A stretch of DNA of 64,000 bases. It comes from Ignavibacteriales bacterium (lineage in GTDB: Bacteria; Bacteroidota; Ignavibacteria; Ignavibacteriales; Ignavibacteriaceae). Both the position numbers and the translations under genes were made by a program. The notes beneath the pieces are model-generated. The model was not told where the DNA came from. It did not search any database and saw nothing but the letters and a program-made list of their open reading frames with translations. The stretch is from positions 62,001-126,000 of the forward strand of contig JADJIH010000007.1 of assembly GCA_016707115.1 (NCBI GenBank), in the 5' to 3' direction. Of this stretch, positions 1 through 7,968 are shown in pieces; position 1 is the first letter of the stretch; the number at the start of each line of letters is the position of its first letter.

Positions 1-504
1 TACACTTCGGGAAACGGTGTACATGGTTTTACTTTAGATCCTTCTTTTGGTGAATTTATTTTATCTCATCCTGATATTAAAACTCCAAAGAAATCTAAAA
101 TATACAGCATCAACGAAGGCAATTATCTTTACTGGCATCCGGGATTAAAAAAATATATTAAGTGGCTTCAGGAAGAAGATGTAGCAACTGAAAGACCGTA
201 TTCATCCCGCTACATTGGCTCAATGGTTTCTGATATTCATCGAAATCTTTTGTATGGCGGTATTTATATGTACCCTGCTGATTCAAGAAATCCAAATGGG
301 AAACTAAGATTGATGTATGAGTGCAACCCAATGGCATTTATAGTTGAGCAAGCCGGCGGAAGAGCAACAAATGGAAAACAAAGAATGCTGGATATTAAAC
401 CAACTTCTTTGCACGAACGAACTCCAATTTTTATTGGAAGTGAAGAAGATGTTTTACTTGTTGAAAAGTTTATGCGCGAGTATGAACCGATAGAAGTGAA
501 ATAA
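1..504 (+). CDS. fbp: Fructose-1,6-bisphosphatase class I, C-terminal part
   Basis: Hydrolyses fructose-1,6-bisphosphate to fructose-6-phosphate in gluconeogenesis. The open frame runs in from the left edge, so the N-terminal half (most metal ligands) lies outside the window; about 167 residues are visible. They include the class I signatures SRYIGSMVSDIHRNLLYGG, followed by GGIYMYPAD and the C-terminal NPMAFIVEQAGGRATNG, which contribute to the sugar-phosphate site. The gene ends with TAA and is followed by a bidirectional hairpin terminator shared with the convergent small gene. Family assignment is secure from these motifs; an internal ATG at 223 is not the real start because the conserved frame is open upstream of it. 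Confidence 0.95.
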   Translation, partial: YTSGNGVHGFTLDPSFGEFILSHPDIKTPKKSKIYSINEGNYLYWHPGLKKYIKWLQEEDVATERPYSSRYIGSMVSDIHRNLLYGGIYMYPADSRNPNGKLRLMYECNPMAFIVEQAGGRATNGKQRMLDIKPTSLHERTPIFIGSEEDVLLVEKFMREYEPIEVK

Positions 505-525
505 TAGCTTAATATATATTATGAT

Positions 526-560
526 AACAAACCCATCTCCACACAGGAACTGGGTTTGTT
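526..560. terminator. Bidirectional rho-independent terminator between fbp and the convergent small gene
   Basis: A 10-bp perfect stem, AACAAACCCA (526-535) and TGGGTTTGTT (551-560), with a 15-nt loop. It sits between two convergent genes. The T content after the stem is modest on both strands. The stem is nearly the same as those at 52572-52604 and 61466-61504. Confidence 0.7.
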
Positions 561-570
561 AATTCTAGTA

Positions 571-834
571 TTACTTAATTTTTAATAATTCTTCATCAAG
601 TTTTTTTGCAAGTTCCTCTTTAGAAATTCCTTCATAATTTATCTTGGAGGTCTTTAATAAAATCTTTGGAGCATCACCCTCTCCATTCAAATATTTAAAC
701 AAACAATATGACAATCTGTTTCTGTCATTCGGGATTGGAATATATTCCTTAAAAGTTTCTACCATTGAATAAACTTTAGATTCAAGTGAATCTTCCGGAG
801 CTTTTTTTACTTTTGGAGGAGGCAAAGTTGACAT
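571..834 (-). CDS. Small hypothetical protein, 87 aa
   Basis: Not recognised. The protein is soluble, with a Pro/Lys-rich start (MSTLPPPKVKKAPEDS), a central segment with IPIPNDRNRLSYCLFKYL and a charged amphipathic C-terminal helix (KEELAKKLDEELLKIK). No signal peptide or membrane segment is visible. It is convergent with fbp and divergent from the GT9 gene, with a 121-bp gap on that side that must hold both promoters. It could be a lineage-specific small protein; no function can be inferred from the sequence. Confidence 0.6.
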   Translation of the reverse strand: MSTLPPPKVKKAPEDSLESKVYSMVETFKEYIPIPNDRNRLSYCLFKYLNGEGDAPKILLKTSKINYEGISKEELAKKLDEELLKIK

Positions 835-955
835 AAATCAGTCCTTATTAAATTTTATGGTCTAAAATTAGGCACTAAATCAAAAAGTTCAAATCATTTT
901 GTGGATATAACTTTTCTAATTGATAAATTTGTGCAAAGATTAAACAAAGATTTAC

Positions 956-1960
956 TTGACAGTCGAAGAATTATCAAAACTTAATAGAATTCTAATCATC
1001 AGGCTCAGCTCGCTTGGAGATATTCTGCTTACCACGCCTTTTTTACGTGCTATCAAAACGCAATTTCCTCACATTAAAATTGATATGCTGATAAGAGAAG
1101 AATATGTTGATGTTATAAAGTTAAATCCTTACATAGACAAAAAGTTCTTGTTCAAGAAAGACGATAAAAATAACAACGTTTTAATAGAACAATTAAAAAA
1201 TAATAACTACGAATTGGTAATTGATCTACAAAATAACCTTCGTTCTAAAAAAGTTGTTTCATCATTAAAGACAAATAATGTAAAGTTAGATAAACGAAGT
1301 TTTGATAAATTTTTATTGGTGAATTTTAAGGTCAATAAGCTCAAGGAAGCATCACAGATTCCCGTTAGGTATTCAAATACAATTCAAAAAATTAAATTAG
1401 ATGAAAAAGGGCTGGATCTTTTTACAGACAAATCTGCAAACGCAGAATTAAGTGGAAAAAATAATCTTATAGGATTTTGCCCGGGTGCAAGACACTTTAC
1501 AAAGCGATGGCCAAAAGAATATTTCATTGAACTCGGTAATAAACTAACACAAGATGGCTACATGATAGTTTTATTCGGTGGGAAGATTGATAAAGAAATT
1601 TGTGCAGAACTAGTAGATAAAATACCCGATGCAATTAATTTGTCAAATAATGATGAATTACTTCAAACCGCGGCTGATATGAAATTATGCAAAGCAGTTA
1701 TTTGTAATGATTCCGGTTTAATGCATACTGCTTCTGCAACTGGCACAAAAGTAATTGCAATATTCGGATCAACAGTTAAAGAGTTTGGATTTGCTCCTTA
1801 CAACTGCAGTAATTTAATCTTAGAAAACAATTCCTTAACTTGCCGTCCGTGTTCACACATTGGGCGAAGTGATTGCCCCAAGAAACACTTTGATTGTATG
1901 AAATCAATTAAGCCTGAATTTGTTTTTGAAAAGCTAATATCATTTTTAACTCTATTATGA
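956..1960 (+). CDS. Glycosyltransferase family 9 (heptosyltransferase-like)
   Basis: A GT-B fold transferase of the ADP-heptose:LPS heptosyltransferase family (WaaF/WaaC/RfaQ type), acting at the cytoplasmic face of the inner membrane on the LPS core. The N-terminal ILIIRLSSLGDILLTTPFLR and the C-terminal nucleotide-sugar motif NDSGLMHTASATGT (about residues 252-265) are diagnostic. A Cys cluster near the end (TCRPCSHIG...DCPKKHFDC) is common in this family. The start is taken as TTG at 956 because no ATG or GTG lies in frame before the conserved first beta strand. The stop overlaps the ATG of the Kdo transferase gene (ATGA), so the two are co-translated and form an LPS inner-core pair. Which sugar is transferred cannot be told from the sequence. 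Confidence 0.88.
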   Translation: MTVEELSKLNRILIIRLSSLGDILLTTPFLRAIKTQFPHIKIDMLIREEYVDVIKLNPYIDKKFLFKKDDKNNNVLIEQLKNNNYELVIDLQNNLRSKKVVSSLKTNNVKLDKRSFDKFLLVNFKVNKLKEASQIPVRYSNTIQKIKLDEKGLDLFTDKSANAELSGKNNLIGFCPGARHFTKRWPKEYFIELGNKLTQDGYMIVLFGGKIDKEICAELVDKIPDAINLSNNDELLQTAADMKLCKAVICNDSGLMHTASATGTKVIAIFGSTVKEFGFAPYNCSNLILENNSLTCRPCSHIGRSDCPKKHFDCMKSIKPEFVFEKLISFLTLL

Positions 1961-3234
1961 ATTTAATCTTTAACATATTTTATAATTACTTAGTATTGCC
2001 GCTTCTGTATGCAGCTTTGCGTTTTGCAGGATTGTTTAACAAAAAAATACGGACAGGAATTTTAGGGAGAAAAAGGGTTTATGAAGAACTAATACTTAAT
2101 GCAACATCAATCAATAAGAATAAAAAACTTATCTGGTTTCATTCATCTTCTCTTGGCGAGTTTGAACAGGCAAAACCTATAATTGAGAAGCTTAAACAAG
2201 AAAAAAATGTGAATGTACTAATTACTTTTTTTTCACCTTCGGGATATGAGAACTCCAAAAAATATCCTTTTGCAGATTTAATTTCTTATATACCATTCGA
2301 TACAAAATCAAACGCCGAAAAATTTTTATCCATAACAAATCCAACTCTTGCGGTTATTATGCGTTATGATGTATGGCCCAATATGATTACATCGCTAAAG
2401 AATAAAAAAATCCCTATATATCTTGTTGATGCAACATTAAGAAGTAATTCACCAAGAAAATATCCATTGTTAAAATCCTTTCACAAAATATTATTTGGCA
2501 GTCTTTCCAAAATCCTAACGGTTTCAGAATCTGATGCAAATGAGTTTAAGTCCTTTGGTTTTGATGATAAAAAAGTAAGTGCGGTTGGCGATACACGCTT
2601 TGACAGAGTTTATCAGAGAAGTTTGTTAGCAAAGAGCAAACATCTTATTAAATCGGACATTTTGCAGAATAAAAAAATTTTTGTTGCAGGAAGTACATGG
2701 GAACAGGACGAAGAAGTAATATTTCCGGCTTTCTTAAAACTTGTATCTGTTGATGATAATGTTTTGATGATTGTTGCTCCTCACGAGCCAACTTTGCTTC
2801 ATCTTGAAAAAATTGAAAATGAATTTGCAGGAAAAGTTAAGACAATTCGTTTTTCACATCTAAATAATTATTCAAATGAGAGAATTATTATTGTTGATTC
2901 AATCGGCATACTACTTACGCTCTATACTTATGCTAATGTAGCTTATGTTGGAGGTAGTTTCAAACAAAATATACATAACGTATTAGAAGCAGCTGTTTAT
3001 GGCACTCCTGTGTTATTTGGACCCAAAATTGAAAACTCACAGGAAGCGATGAAACTCGCCGAAATTGGTGGTGGAATTGTTATAAATAACAAAAGACAGG
3101 CTTATAAAAATCTCAGAAGATTATTTTCAGATGAAGAGTTACGGGCTAAAGCCGGAAATATCTCTGCAACATACGTCCAATCGAACATTGGAGCTACACA
3201 AAAAATACTTGAAGCGATTTATAAATTGATTTAA
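1957..3234 (+). CDS. waaA: 3-deoxy-D-manno-octulosonic acid (Kdo) transferase
   Basis: Transfers Kdo from CMP-Kdo to lipid IVA, the first step of LPS core assembly, as a membrane-anchored GT30 enzyme. A hydrophobic N-terminal anchor (residues 3-25) is followed by WFHSSSLGEFEQAKPII, which contains the family's catalytic Glu (about residue 68), and by PTLAVIMRYDVWPNM. The C-terminal domain carries the CMP-Kdo site with AYVGGSF...HNVLEAAVYGTPVLFGP. At 425 residues the length is normal. It overlaps the upstream GT9 gene by 4 bp (ATGA). Both mono- and bifunctional WaaA exist and sequence alone does not separate them. Confidence 0.93.
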   Translation: MNLIFNIFYNYLVLPLLYAALRFAGLFNKKIRTGILGRKRVYEELILNATSINKNKKLIWFHSSSLGEFEQAKPIIEKLKQEKNVNVLITFFSPSGYENSKKYPFADLISYIPFDTKSNAEKFLSITNPTLAVIMRYDVWPNMITSLKNKKIPIYLVDATLRSNSPRKYPLLKSFHKILFGSLSKILTVSESDANEFKSFGFDDKKVSAVGDTRFDRVYQRSLLAKSKHLIKSDILQNKKIFVAGSTWEQDEEVIFPAFLKLVSVDDNVLMIVAPHEPTLLHLEKIENEFAGKVKTIRFSHLNNYSNERIIIVDSIGILLTLYTYANVAYVGGSFKQNIHNVLEAAVYGTPVLFGPKIENSQEAMKLAEIGGGIVINNKRQAYKNLRRLFSDEELRAKAGNISATYVQSNIGATQKILEAIYKLI

Positions 3235-3237
3235 AAA

Positions 3238-3744
3238 TTATATATACCTTTCCATTAAAACATTTAAGTGATGTTTTTCGTGTCCAACAGTCATAAACAT
3301 TAATGCTAAGACTGTTACTTCATAACCACTTGCTGTTCCCTTGTTTTGTAAGACTGATTTGTCAAAGCCTCCAAATAATAAAATATTAGATTCACGTAGT
3401 AATCGGTATTCATAATTTAAATCAAAAAGCTGGCGTTTATTAAAATTGCCGTTAGAAACATACATATCTTGATCCATGCCTGGAAGCGGATTAGTTTCTC
3501 CTCGCGCAATACATAAAGCCCGATATGCAAATATTCTTTCAACATCCATCATATGACCGATAACTTCTTTAACAGTCCACTTACCTTCTGCGTATTTGTA
3601 ATTACCTTTACTCTCGGAAAAAGAATTTAAAACGTTTTGCGAATCCATATTTTGCTCTACCAGAATTCGGAAAATATCATCACCCTTAACAAGGTCTACA
3701 TATTTTTGGTAGTATTCACCGTAATCTCCCTTAGCCGGACGCAT
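3238..3744 (-). CDS. DinB-fold protein, 168 aa
   Basis: A four-helix-bundle protein of the DinB/YfiT superfamily of putative metal-dependent transferases. The signature is WTVKEVIGHMMDVERIFAYR (about residues 56-75), with the first ligand His, and the C-terminal GHEKHHLNVLMERY, with the paired His ligands. The family includes bacillithiol S-transferases and many uncharacterised members. It is the last gene of a leftward run behind the isoaspartyl peptidase (20-bp gap) and converges with waaA, leaving only 3 bp between the stops. The substrate is unknown. Confidence 0.82.
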   Translation of the reverse strand: MRPAKGDYGEYYQKYVDLVKGDDIFRILVEQNMDSQNVLNSFSESKGNYKYAEGKWTVKEVIGHMMDVERIFAYRALCIARGETNPLPGMDQDMYVSNGNFNKRQLFDLNYEYRLLRESNILLFGGFDKSVLQNKGTASGYEVTVLALMFMTVGHEKHHLNVLMERYI

Positions 3745-3764
3745 AAATCCTCCAGAAAATATTC

Positions 3765-4748
3765 TTAATTATTATTCCATATTTCAATTTTAAATTCACC
3801 TTTGGAATTTGCAACAGCTCTCATCATACTAATTGTGTTAAATGGCATCTCATAATTGCCATCTTTATCCAGAGCAACAATTCCGCCACTTTCTTCAGGC
3901 AATCTTTTATAAATCATTTCATCGCATGCTTGTTTTAATGTATAACCCTTATATTCCATTAAGGCAGAGATATTAAACGCAACGGTGTTTTTAATAAATA
4001 GTTCTCCCCATCCTGTAGCAGAAACTCCGCAAGTATTATTGTTGGCATAAGTACCGGCATTTATTAATGGTGAATCACCAACTCTGCCTGGCATTTTGTT
4101 TTGTCTGCCGCCTGTTGAGGTTCCTGCTGTAATATTCCCATATTGATCAAGGGCAACACAACCGACAGTTTCACCCTGCTGCTTTGGAAGTCTTGAATTA
4201 AGCCATTTCTGATACTGTGTTGAATCGTGAAAGTATGAATTGGGAACAACATCAACACCAAACTGAATTCCTAAATCATCGGCACCTTTACCAGCAAATA
4301 GAATGTGATCAGTCTTTTCCATTACTAGTCGTGAAAGTGAAATTGGATTTTTAATTATTGTAACTCCTGTAACCGCACCGCTGGAAAGATCTTTACCCTG
4401 CATTATGGATGCATCAAGTTCGTGCTTGCCCTCAGAAGTAAATACAGCACCCTTACCTGCATTAAATAGAAAATTGTTTTCTAAATAGTTTATTACTTTC
4501 TCAACTGCATCCAGACTTGTTCCACCATTCGCTAAAATCTTTTTGCCAATGTTCAATGCTTCGGTTAATGATGAAATATATTGTTGCTTAAGCTCTTCAG
4601 GTGAATCTTTGGGGAAATATCCAGCTCCGCCGTGTATAACAATTGTATATTTACCACTTAACTGTTGAGCATAAAGATTTGAATCTATTTGTAAGACAAA
4701 TAAAAGAAAAAAGAGAATTGAAAAAATAATTTGGTTCAGTCGATACAT
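3765..4748 (-). CDS. Secreted isoaspartyl peptidase / plant-type L-asparaginase
   Basis: An N-terminal nucleophile hydrolase that self-cleaves before a Thr and hydrolyses isoaspartyl dipeptides or L-asparagine. The autocleavage motif is GETVGCVALD (nucleophile Thr about residue 194), followed by the glycine-rich NITAGTSTGGRQNKMPGRVGDSPLINAGTYA. HGGAGYF near the start is also diagnostic. A signal peptide (residues 1-28, ending near YAQQ) predicts export to the periplasm. The start is set at the ATG at 4748 rather than an in-frame GTG at 4763, because GGAG lies about 10 nt before the ATG and the hydrophobic leader follows directly. It lies in the same strand run as the S46 peptidase and SMR exporter, which suggests shared use of peptides as nutrients. 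Confidence 0.9.
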   Translation of the reverse strand: MYRLNQIIFSILFFLLFVLQIDSNLYAQQLSGKYTIVIHGGAGYFPKDSPEELKQQYISSLTEALNIGKKILANGGTSLDAVEKVINYLENNFLFNAGKGAVFTSEGKHELDASIMQGKDLSSGAVTGVTIIKNPISLSRLVMEKTDHILFAGKGADDLGIQFGVDVVPNSYFHDSTQYQKWLNSRLPKQQGETVGCVALDQYGNITAGTSTGGRQNKMPGRVGDSPLINAGTYANNNTCGVSATGWGELFIKNTVAFNISALMEYKGYTLKQACDEMIYKRLPEESGGIVALDKDGNYEMPFNTISMMRAVANSKGEFKIEIWNNN

Positions 4749-4854
4749 TTGAGCTCGCTCCACTATTCAATAATCTAACTGAAAGTTTTTAACTGACTAT
4801 AACTTAATAAAATTTTATTTAATAATCTTTGATTGAAAAATATTATGATAAAAA

Positions 4855-5181
4855 TTAATTGGTTTGTGATGAAAATAATTTTAATCCTACTATCCCGATC
4901 ACAATTAGAAGAATAAAAAAGATTCTTACAAGTTCTTTCGATTCGTTGAACAGGATAATACCTAGTATAGCCGTTCCAACAGCACCAATCCCTGTCCAAA
5001 TCGCATAAGCTGTTCCGATCGGAAGATGCTTAACTGCATAAGCTAACAATCCCATTGAAATTATCATACAAACAATTGTAAACACTGAAGGCCATAATTT
5101 TGAAAACCCTTCAGTGTACTTTAAACCAATAGCCCAGGCAACTTCGAAAAGTCCTGCAATAAATAAAATTATCCACTGCAT
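4855..5181 (-). CDS. sugE: SMR-family exporter of the Gdx/SugE type
   Basis: A 108-residue, four-TM small multidrug resistance protein. FIAGLFEVAWAIGLKYTEGF carries the essential Glu in TM1 (residue 13) and matches the Gdx (SugE) subfamily, whose characterised members export guanidinium in exchange for protons as antiparallel dimers. The later segments HLPIGTAYAIWTGIGAVGT and GLKLF are also typical. Its ATG lies one base past the stop of the S46 peptidase gene, so the two are probably co-transcribed. That leaves no room for a guanidine riboswitch directly upstream. A quaternary-ammonium exporter is the alternative. Confidence 0.88.
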   Translation of the reverse strand: MQWIILFIAGLFEVAWAIGLKYTEGFSKLWPSVFTIVCMIISMGLLAYAVKHLPIGTAYAIWTGIGAVGTAILGIILFNESKELVRIFFILLIVIGIVGLKLFSSQTN

Positions 5182-5182
5182 A

Positions 5183-7309
5183 TTATTCTAACTTTCCGTT
5201 TTTAATTTCATTTCCTAATTGATTGGCTTTGTAAAGATCACGAATCGCTTCCATCATTCCAAGAGCACTTACACAAACGGTTCTGTTCGCTTCTGTTGTA
5301 TAAATAAAATTACTAGGCAAGCTTTCAATATTTCCGTCAAAAGCTAACCCAACAATTTCTCCCTTAACATTTATAACTGGACTTCCCGAATTTCCACCTA
5401 CAATATCATTGGTACTAATAAAATTCAACGGTGTTGAAGGATCAAATTCTTCTGGTAAATCTTCAAAATATTTTGGAAGATTAAACGGAAACTTTTTATC
5501 AAAAGAGTAATAACGATCTAATGCTCCATAAAAAGTTGTTTTTATAGGCGCACGAGTTCCATTGTAATCATATCCTTTCACAATTCCATCAGCTAAACGC
5601 AATGTTCCTGTTGCATCGGGTGGAATTGCATCTCCATAAACTTTGTAAAGTGCTTCACCTAATGCTTGGTTTAATATTTCTTCTCTATCTACTCTAGCCT
5701 GATTTTCATCCTGCATCTTTTTCAATTCATCTTGAGTATTTAAGACATAATAAATAAACGGATCATTTGAATTTAAAATCCGCTCATATCCGCCATCTGT
5801 CAAACTTAAAAGTTTTTCTTTGCTGACAAGATTAGATTTTGCAATGATTTCATATACGGCTTCTTCAATAGATTTTGTCCCGATCAAATCACTCACCAGT
5901 TTGTTATCAGCAGAAAGATTGTTCTTTAATATATTAAGTTGAATAACCAATAATTGCTTTTGTAAATCCTCATTTAAATCTTCCGGGAATAACTTAGTAG
6001 TTAATGAATCAAATTTTTCTTGTGTGATTTTATTCTCTTTTAATTTGTTTGCATAATCCACAAGATTTTTTGCGATAAACAAATACTGCGGTGAGTAGAA
6101 ATTAATTGTGTAAGCGTAAATCTTTTTTGCATCGACTCTGGCTTGATTCCGTGAGGTTTCTATTTCATTCCAGATATTTCCATACTTCTCATTTAATTCA
6201 TTATCGTTTTTAACCGATTCTCTAAAACTCTTTTCAAAATCTTTTTTCCTAGCAACTAGAAATGGATCAAGCAAAGCTTTGTATGTGCCTTGATAAACTT
6301 TAAGTGCATTACCAAATGAATAAAGTCGGGCGATAAGTTTAAAATCTTCCGCATTAGTTTCATTAACCATTTTATAATAAATGCCATACATTTCCTTAAA
6401 CATTCCAACTACCATTGGATATTGGATATCTCTTGCATACTCAATCTGCGACATTGTGAAAATTCTATCTGTGCCACCTGGATTTCCAACAACAAATATT
6501 GGTTGATCTTCAACTACACCTTCCTCACTCCAGTTAAAATAAAAATCAGTTTTTATTGGTTTGCCGTTTTCATAAGCACGAAGAAATGCACAATCCAAAC
6601 CGTAACGCGGATAAGTAAAATTGTCAGGATCTCCGCCAAGTTTTGCAACAAACAACTCTGGAACAAATACTAATCTTATATCATTATAAACTTTATAACC
6701 GTATAATGAAAATTTTCCACCATTGTATAATGATATTACTTTAAAAGTCAATTCAGGATTTGTCTTTGCTCCTTCAGATTTTAATTCATCTATCTTCTTA
6801 TCTCGTAACTCAAGTTTTTCTATATCTGTTTTCCCTTCATCCATTGCACTTTGAATTTGCTCTGTTATATCTTTTGTTATTAATAATTGCTCAACTTTAA
6901 GATTTGGAATTGTTCTTTCTTTATCTAAAGATTCTGCATAAAATCCATCGCGCAAAATATTTTCTTCTCCCGTTTGTATTGTTGGCAGATTTCCACGAAC
7001 ACAATGATGATTAGTCATTATCAAGCCATCCTCAGAAACAAATGATGCTGAGCAGCCATTACCAAACTTAAGTGCACTTTTTTGAAATTTTTCCAGCAAT
7101 TCGTCAGATGGTTTAAATCCATATTCTTTTTCAAAGTAATCAAGAGGAGGATTTTCAAAGGTCCACATTTTCCCCATATCAAACTTTTGTGCTTTAACTG
7201 TATCGGGATTTATTCCATAATAAGTTTGTGCTAATGTAATTTTAGTTAATAGAACAAAAGTTAAAAGAAGAATATTGGATTGGGCTTTATTTCTCATTTT
7301 CATTTCCAA
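5183..7309 (-). CDS. S46 family dipeptidyl-peptidase (DPP7/DPP11 type)
   Basis: A periplasmic or secreted exopeptidase that removes dipeptides from N-termini, typical of asaccharolytic Bacteroidota. A signal peptide ends near TLAQ (residue 28). The catalytic residues of the chymotrypsin-fold domain are visible: His in MTNHHCVRG (about residue 101), Asp in YGLDCAFLRAY, and Ser in GGNSGSPVIN (about residue 641). The helical domain that characterises S46 lies between them, and 708 residues is the normal size. It is the first gene of the leftward run with sugE, the isoaspartyl peptidase and DinB. The FDGN stretch after the nucleophile resembles DPP11-like (acidic P1) enzymes, but the specificity residue was not assigned, so DPP7 versus DPP11 stays open. 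Confidence 0.92.
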   Translation of the reverse strand: MEMKMRNKAQSNILLLTFVLLTKITLAQTYYGINPDTVKAQKFDMGKMWTFENPPLDYFEKEYGFKPSDELLEKFQKSALKFGNGCSASFVSEDGLIMTNHHCVRGNLPTIQTGEENILRDGFYAESLDKERTIPNLKVEQLLITKDITEQIQSAMDEGKTDIEKLELRDKKIDELKSEGAKTNPELTFKVISLYNGGKFSLYGYKVYNDIRLVFVPELFVAKLGGDPDNFTYPRYGLDCAFLRAYENGKPIKTDFYFNWSEEGVVEDQPIFVVGNPGGTDRIFTMSQIEYARDIQYPMVVGMFKEMYGIYYKMVNETNAEDFKLIARLYSFGNALKVYQGTYKALLDPFLVARKKDFEKSFRESVKNDNELNEKYGNIWNEIETSRNQARVDAKKIYAYTINFYSPQYLFIAKNLVDYANKLKENKITQEKFDSLTTKLFPEDLNEDLQKQLLVIQLNILKNNLSADNKLVSDLIGTKSIEEAVYEIIAKSNLVSKEKLLSLTDGGYERILNSNDPFIYYVLNTQDELKKMQDENQARVDREEILNQALGEALYKVYGDAIPPDATGTLRLADGIVKGYDYNGTRAPIKTTFYGALDRYYSFDKKFPFNLPKYFEDLPEEFDPSTPLNFISTNDIVGGNSGSPVINVKGEIVGLAFDGNIESLPSNFIYTTEANRTVCVSALGMMEAIRDLYKANQLGNEIKNGKLE

Positions 7310-7385
7310 ATTGATGATTAACTAATTGCAAATTAAAAATTAAAGCCCGGAATCAAAAACCATTTAAACATATTCACAAAAATCC

Positions 7386-7481
7386 GTAGCACAGACTCAA
7401 CATGTGATTGTTATGGATTTGGCTTAAAAAAAGTATTTTGCAATAAAAATTTTATAATAAGCAGACTGAAGTCTGCTCTAC
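7386..7481. repeat. Two copies of an AGACT...AGTCT palindrome family
   Basis: GTAGCACAGACT at 7386-7397 is one arm of the larger palindrome seen complete at 13171-13196. AGCAGACTGAAGTCTGCT at 7460-7477, followed by CTAC, is a second, complete variant. Both lie in the 243-bp gap between divergent genes. They look like dispersed REP-type elements rather than operators, because the same motif recurs next to unrelated genes. Confidence 0.5.
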
Positions 7482-7552
7482 GTTTAATACGAAATGATTT
7501 TTATATTGTATATAAGATTTTATCACTCAAAAGAGATAATCAAGCTTACTCT

Positions 7553-7888
7553 ATGAACATCCAAATAATCGGAACAAAAAAGTGTAAAGAAACACAAAAG
7601 GCAGAACGTTACTTTAAGGAAAGACGAATTCCATTTCACTTTAGAGATTTAACCGAAAAAGGGTTAGCCAAAGGTGAGCTTGATAATATTTCAAGAGTTA
7701 TTTCTTTGGATGATTTGATTGATAGAGAAAGTAAAAGATTTAAAGACCGTGGAATGCAGTTTATGGTTTTTGATATTGAAGAAGAATTATTTACTGATCC
7801 ATTGCTATTAAAAACTCCAATTGTAAGAAATGATAGACTTGTTACAGTTGGTTATAAACCTGAAGTTTGGCAAGATTGGATTAAATGA
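7553..7888 (+). CDS. ArsC/Spx-family thioredoxin-fold protein with a single Cys
   Basis: A 111-residue protein of the ArsC/YffB/Spx family. The N-terminal beta strand and active-site loop read IIGTKKCKETQKAERYF, keeping the first Cys (residue 11), but the second position of CxxC is Thr. The cis-Pro region LLLKTPIVRNDRLVTVGY is intact. This matches the YffB-like or single-Cys ArsC branch, which uses an external thiol, rather than the Spx regulator. It stands alone in divergent orientation to the S46 operon, with convergent repeat DNA downstream. The substrate is unknown; arsenate reduction is possible but no ars genes are nearby. Confidence 0.82.
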   Translation: MNIQIIGTKKCKETQKAERYFKERRIPFHFRDLTEKGLAKGELDNISRVISLDDLIDRESKRFKDRGMQFMVFDIEEELFTDPLLLKTPIVRNDRLVTVGYKPEVWQDWIK

Positions 7889-7890
7889 TA

Positions 7891-7966
7891 GTCATTGTAA
7901 GTTCGATGAAGCAATCTGCCAAATATTGCAACAGATTGCTTCTCTCGTTACCTTGTTCGCAATGAC
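7891..7966. repeat. GTCATTG/CAATGAC palindromic repeat, complete copy
   Basis: Nested inverted repeat filling the whole gap between two convergent genes. Outer arms GTCATTG (7891-7897) and CAATGAC (7960-7966); inner arms AAGCAATCTG (7909-7918) and CAGATTGCTT (7932-7941). Half-copies of the same element occur at 10069-10097 and 37925-37964. It may act as a terminator for both genes. Confidence 0.75.
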
Positions 7967-7968
7967 GC

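Noticed and set aside
4748..4763. GTG 4763 as the start of the isoaspartyl peptidase
   Set aside because: The GGAG that would serve as ribosome binding site lies inside these codons and fits the ATG at 4748 instead.
4775..4999. Minus-strand ORF starting inside sugE
   Set aside because: It is in another frame of the SMR gene and carries no plausible protein features.
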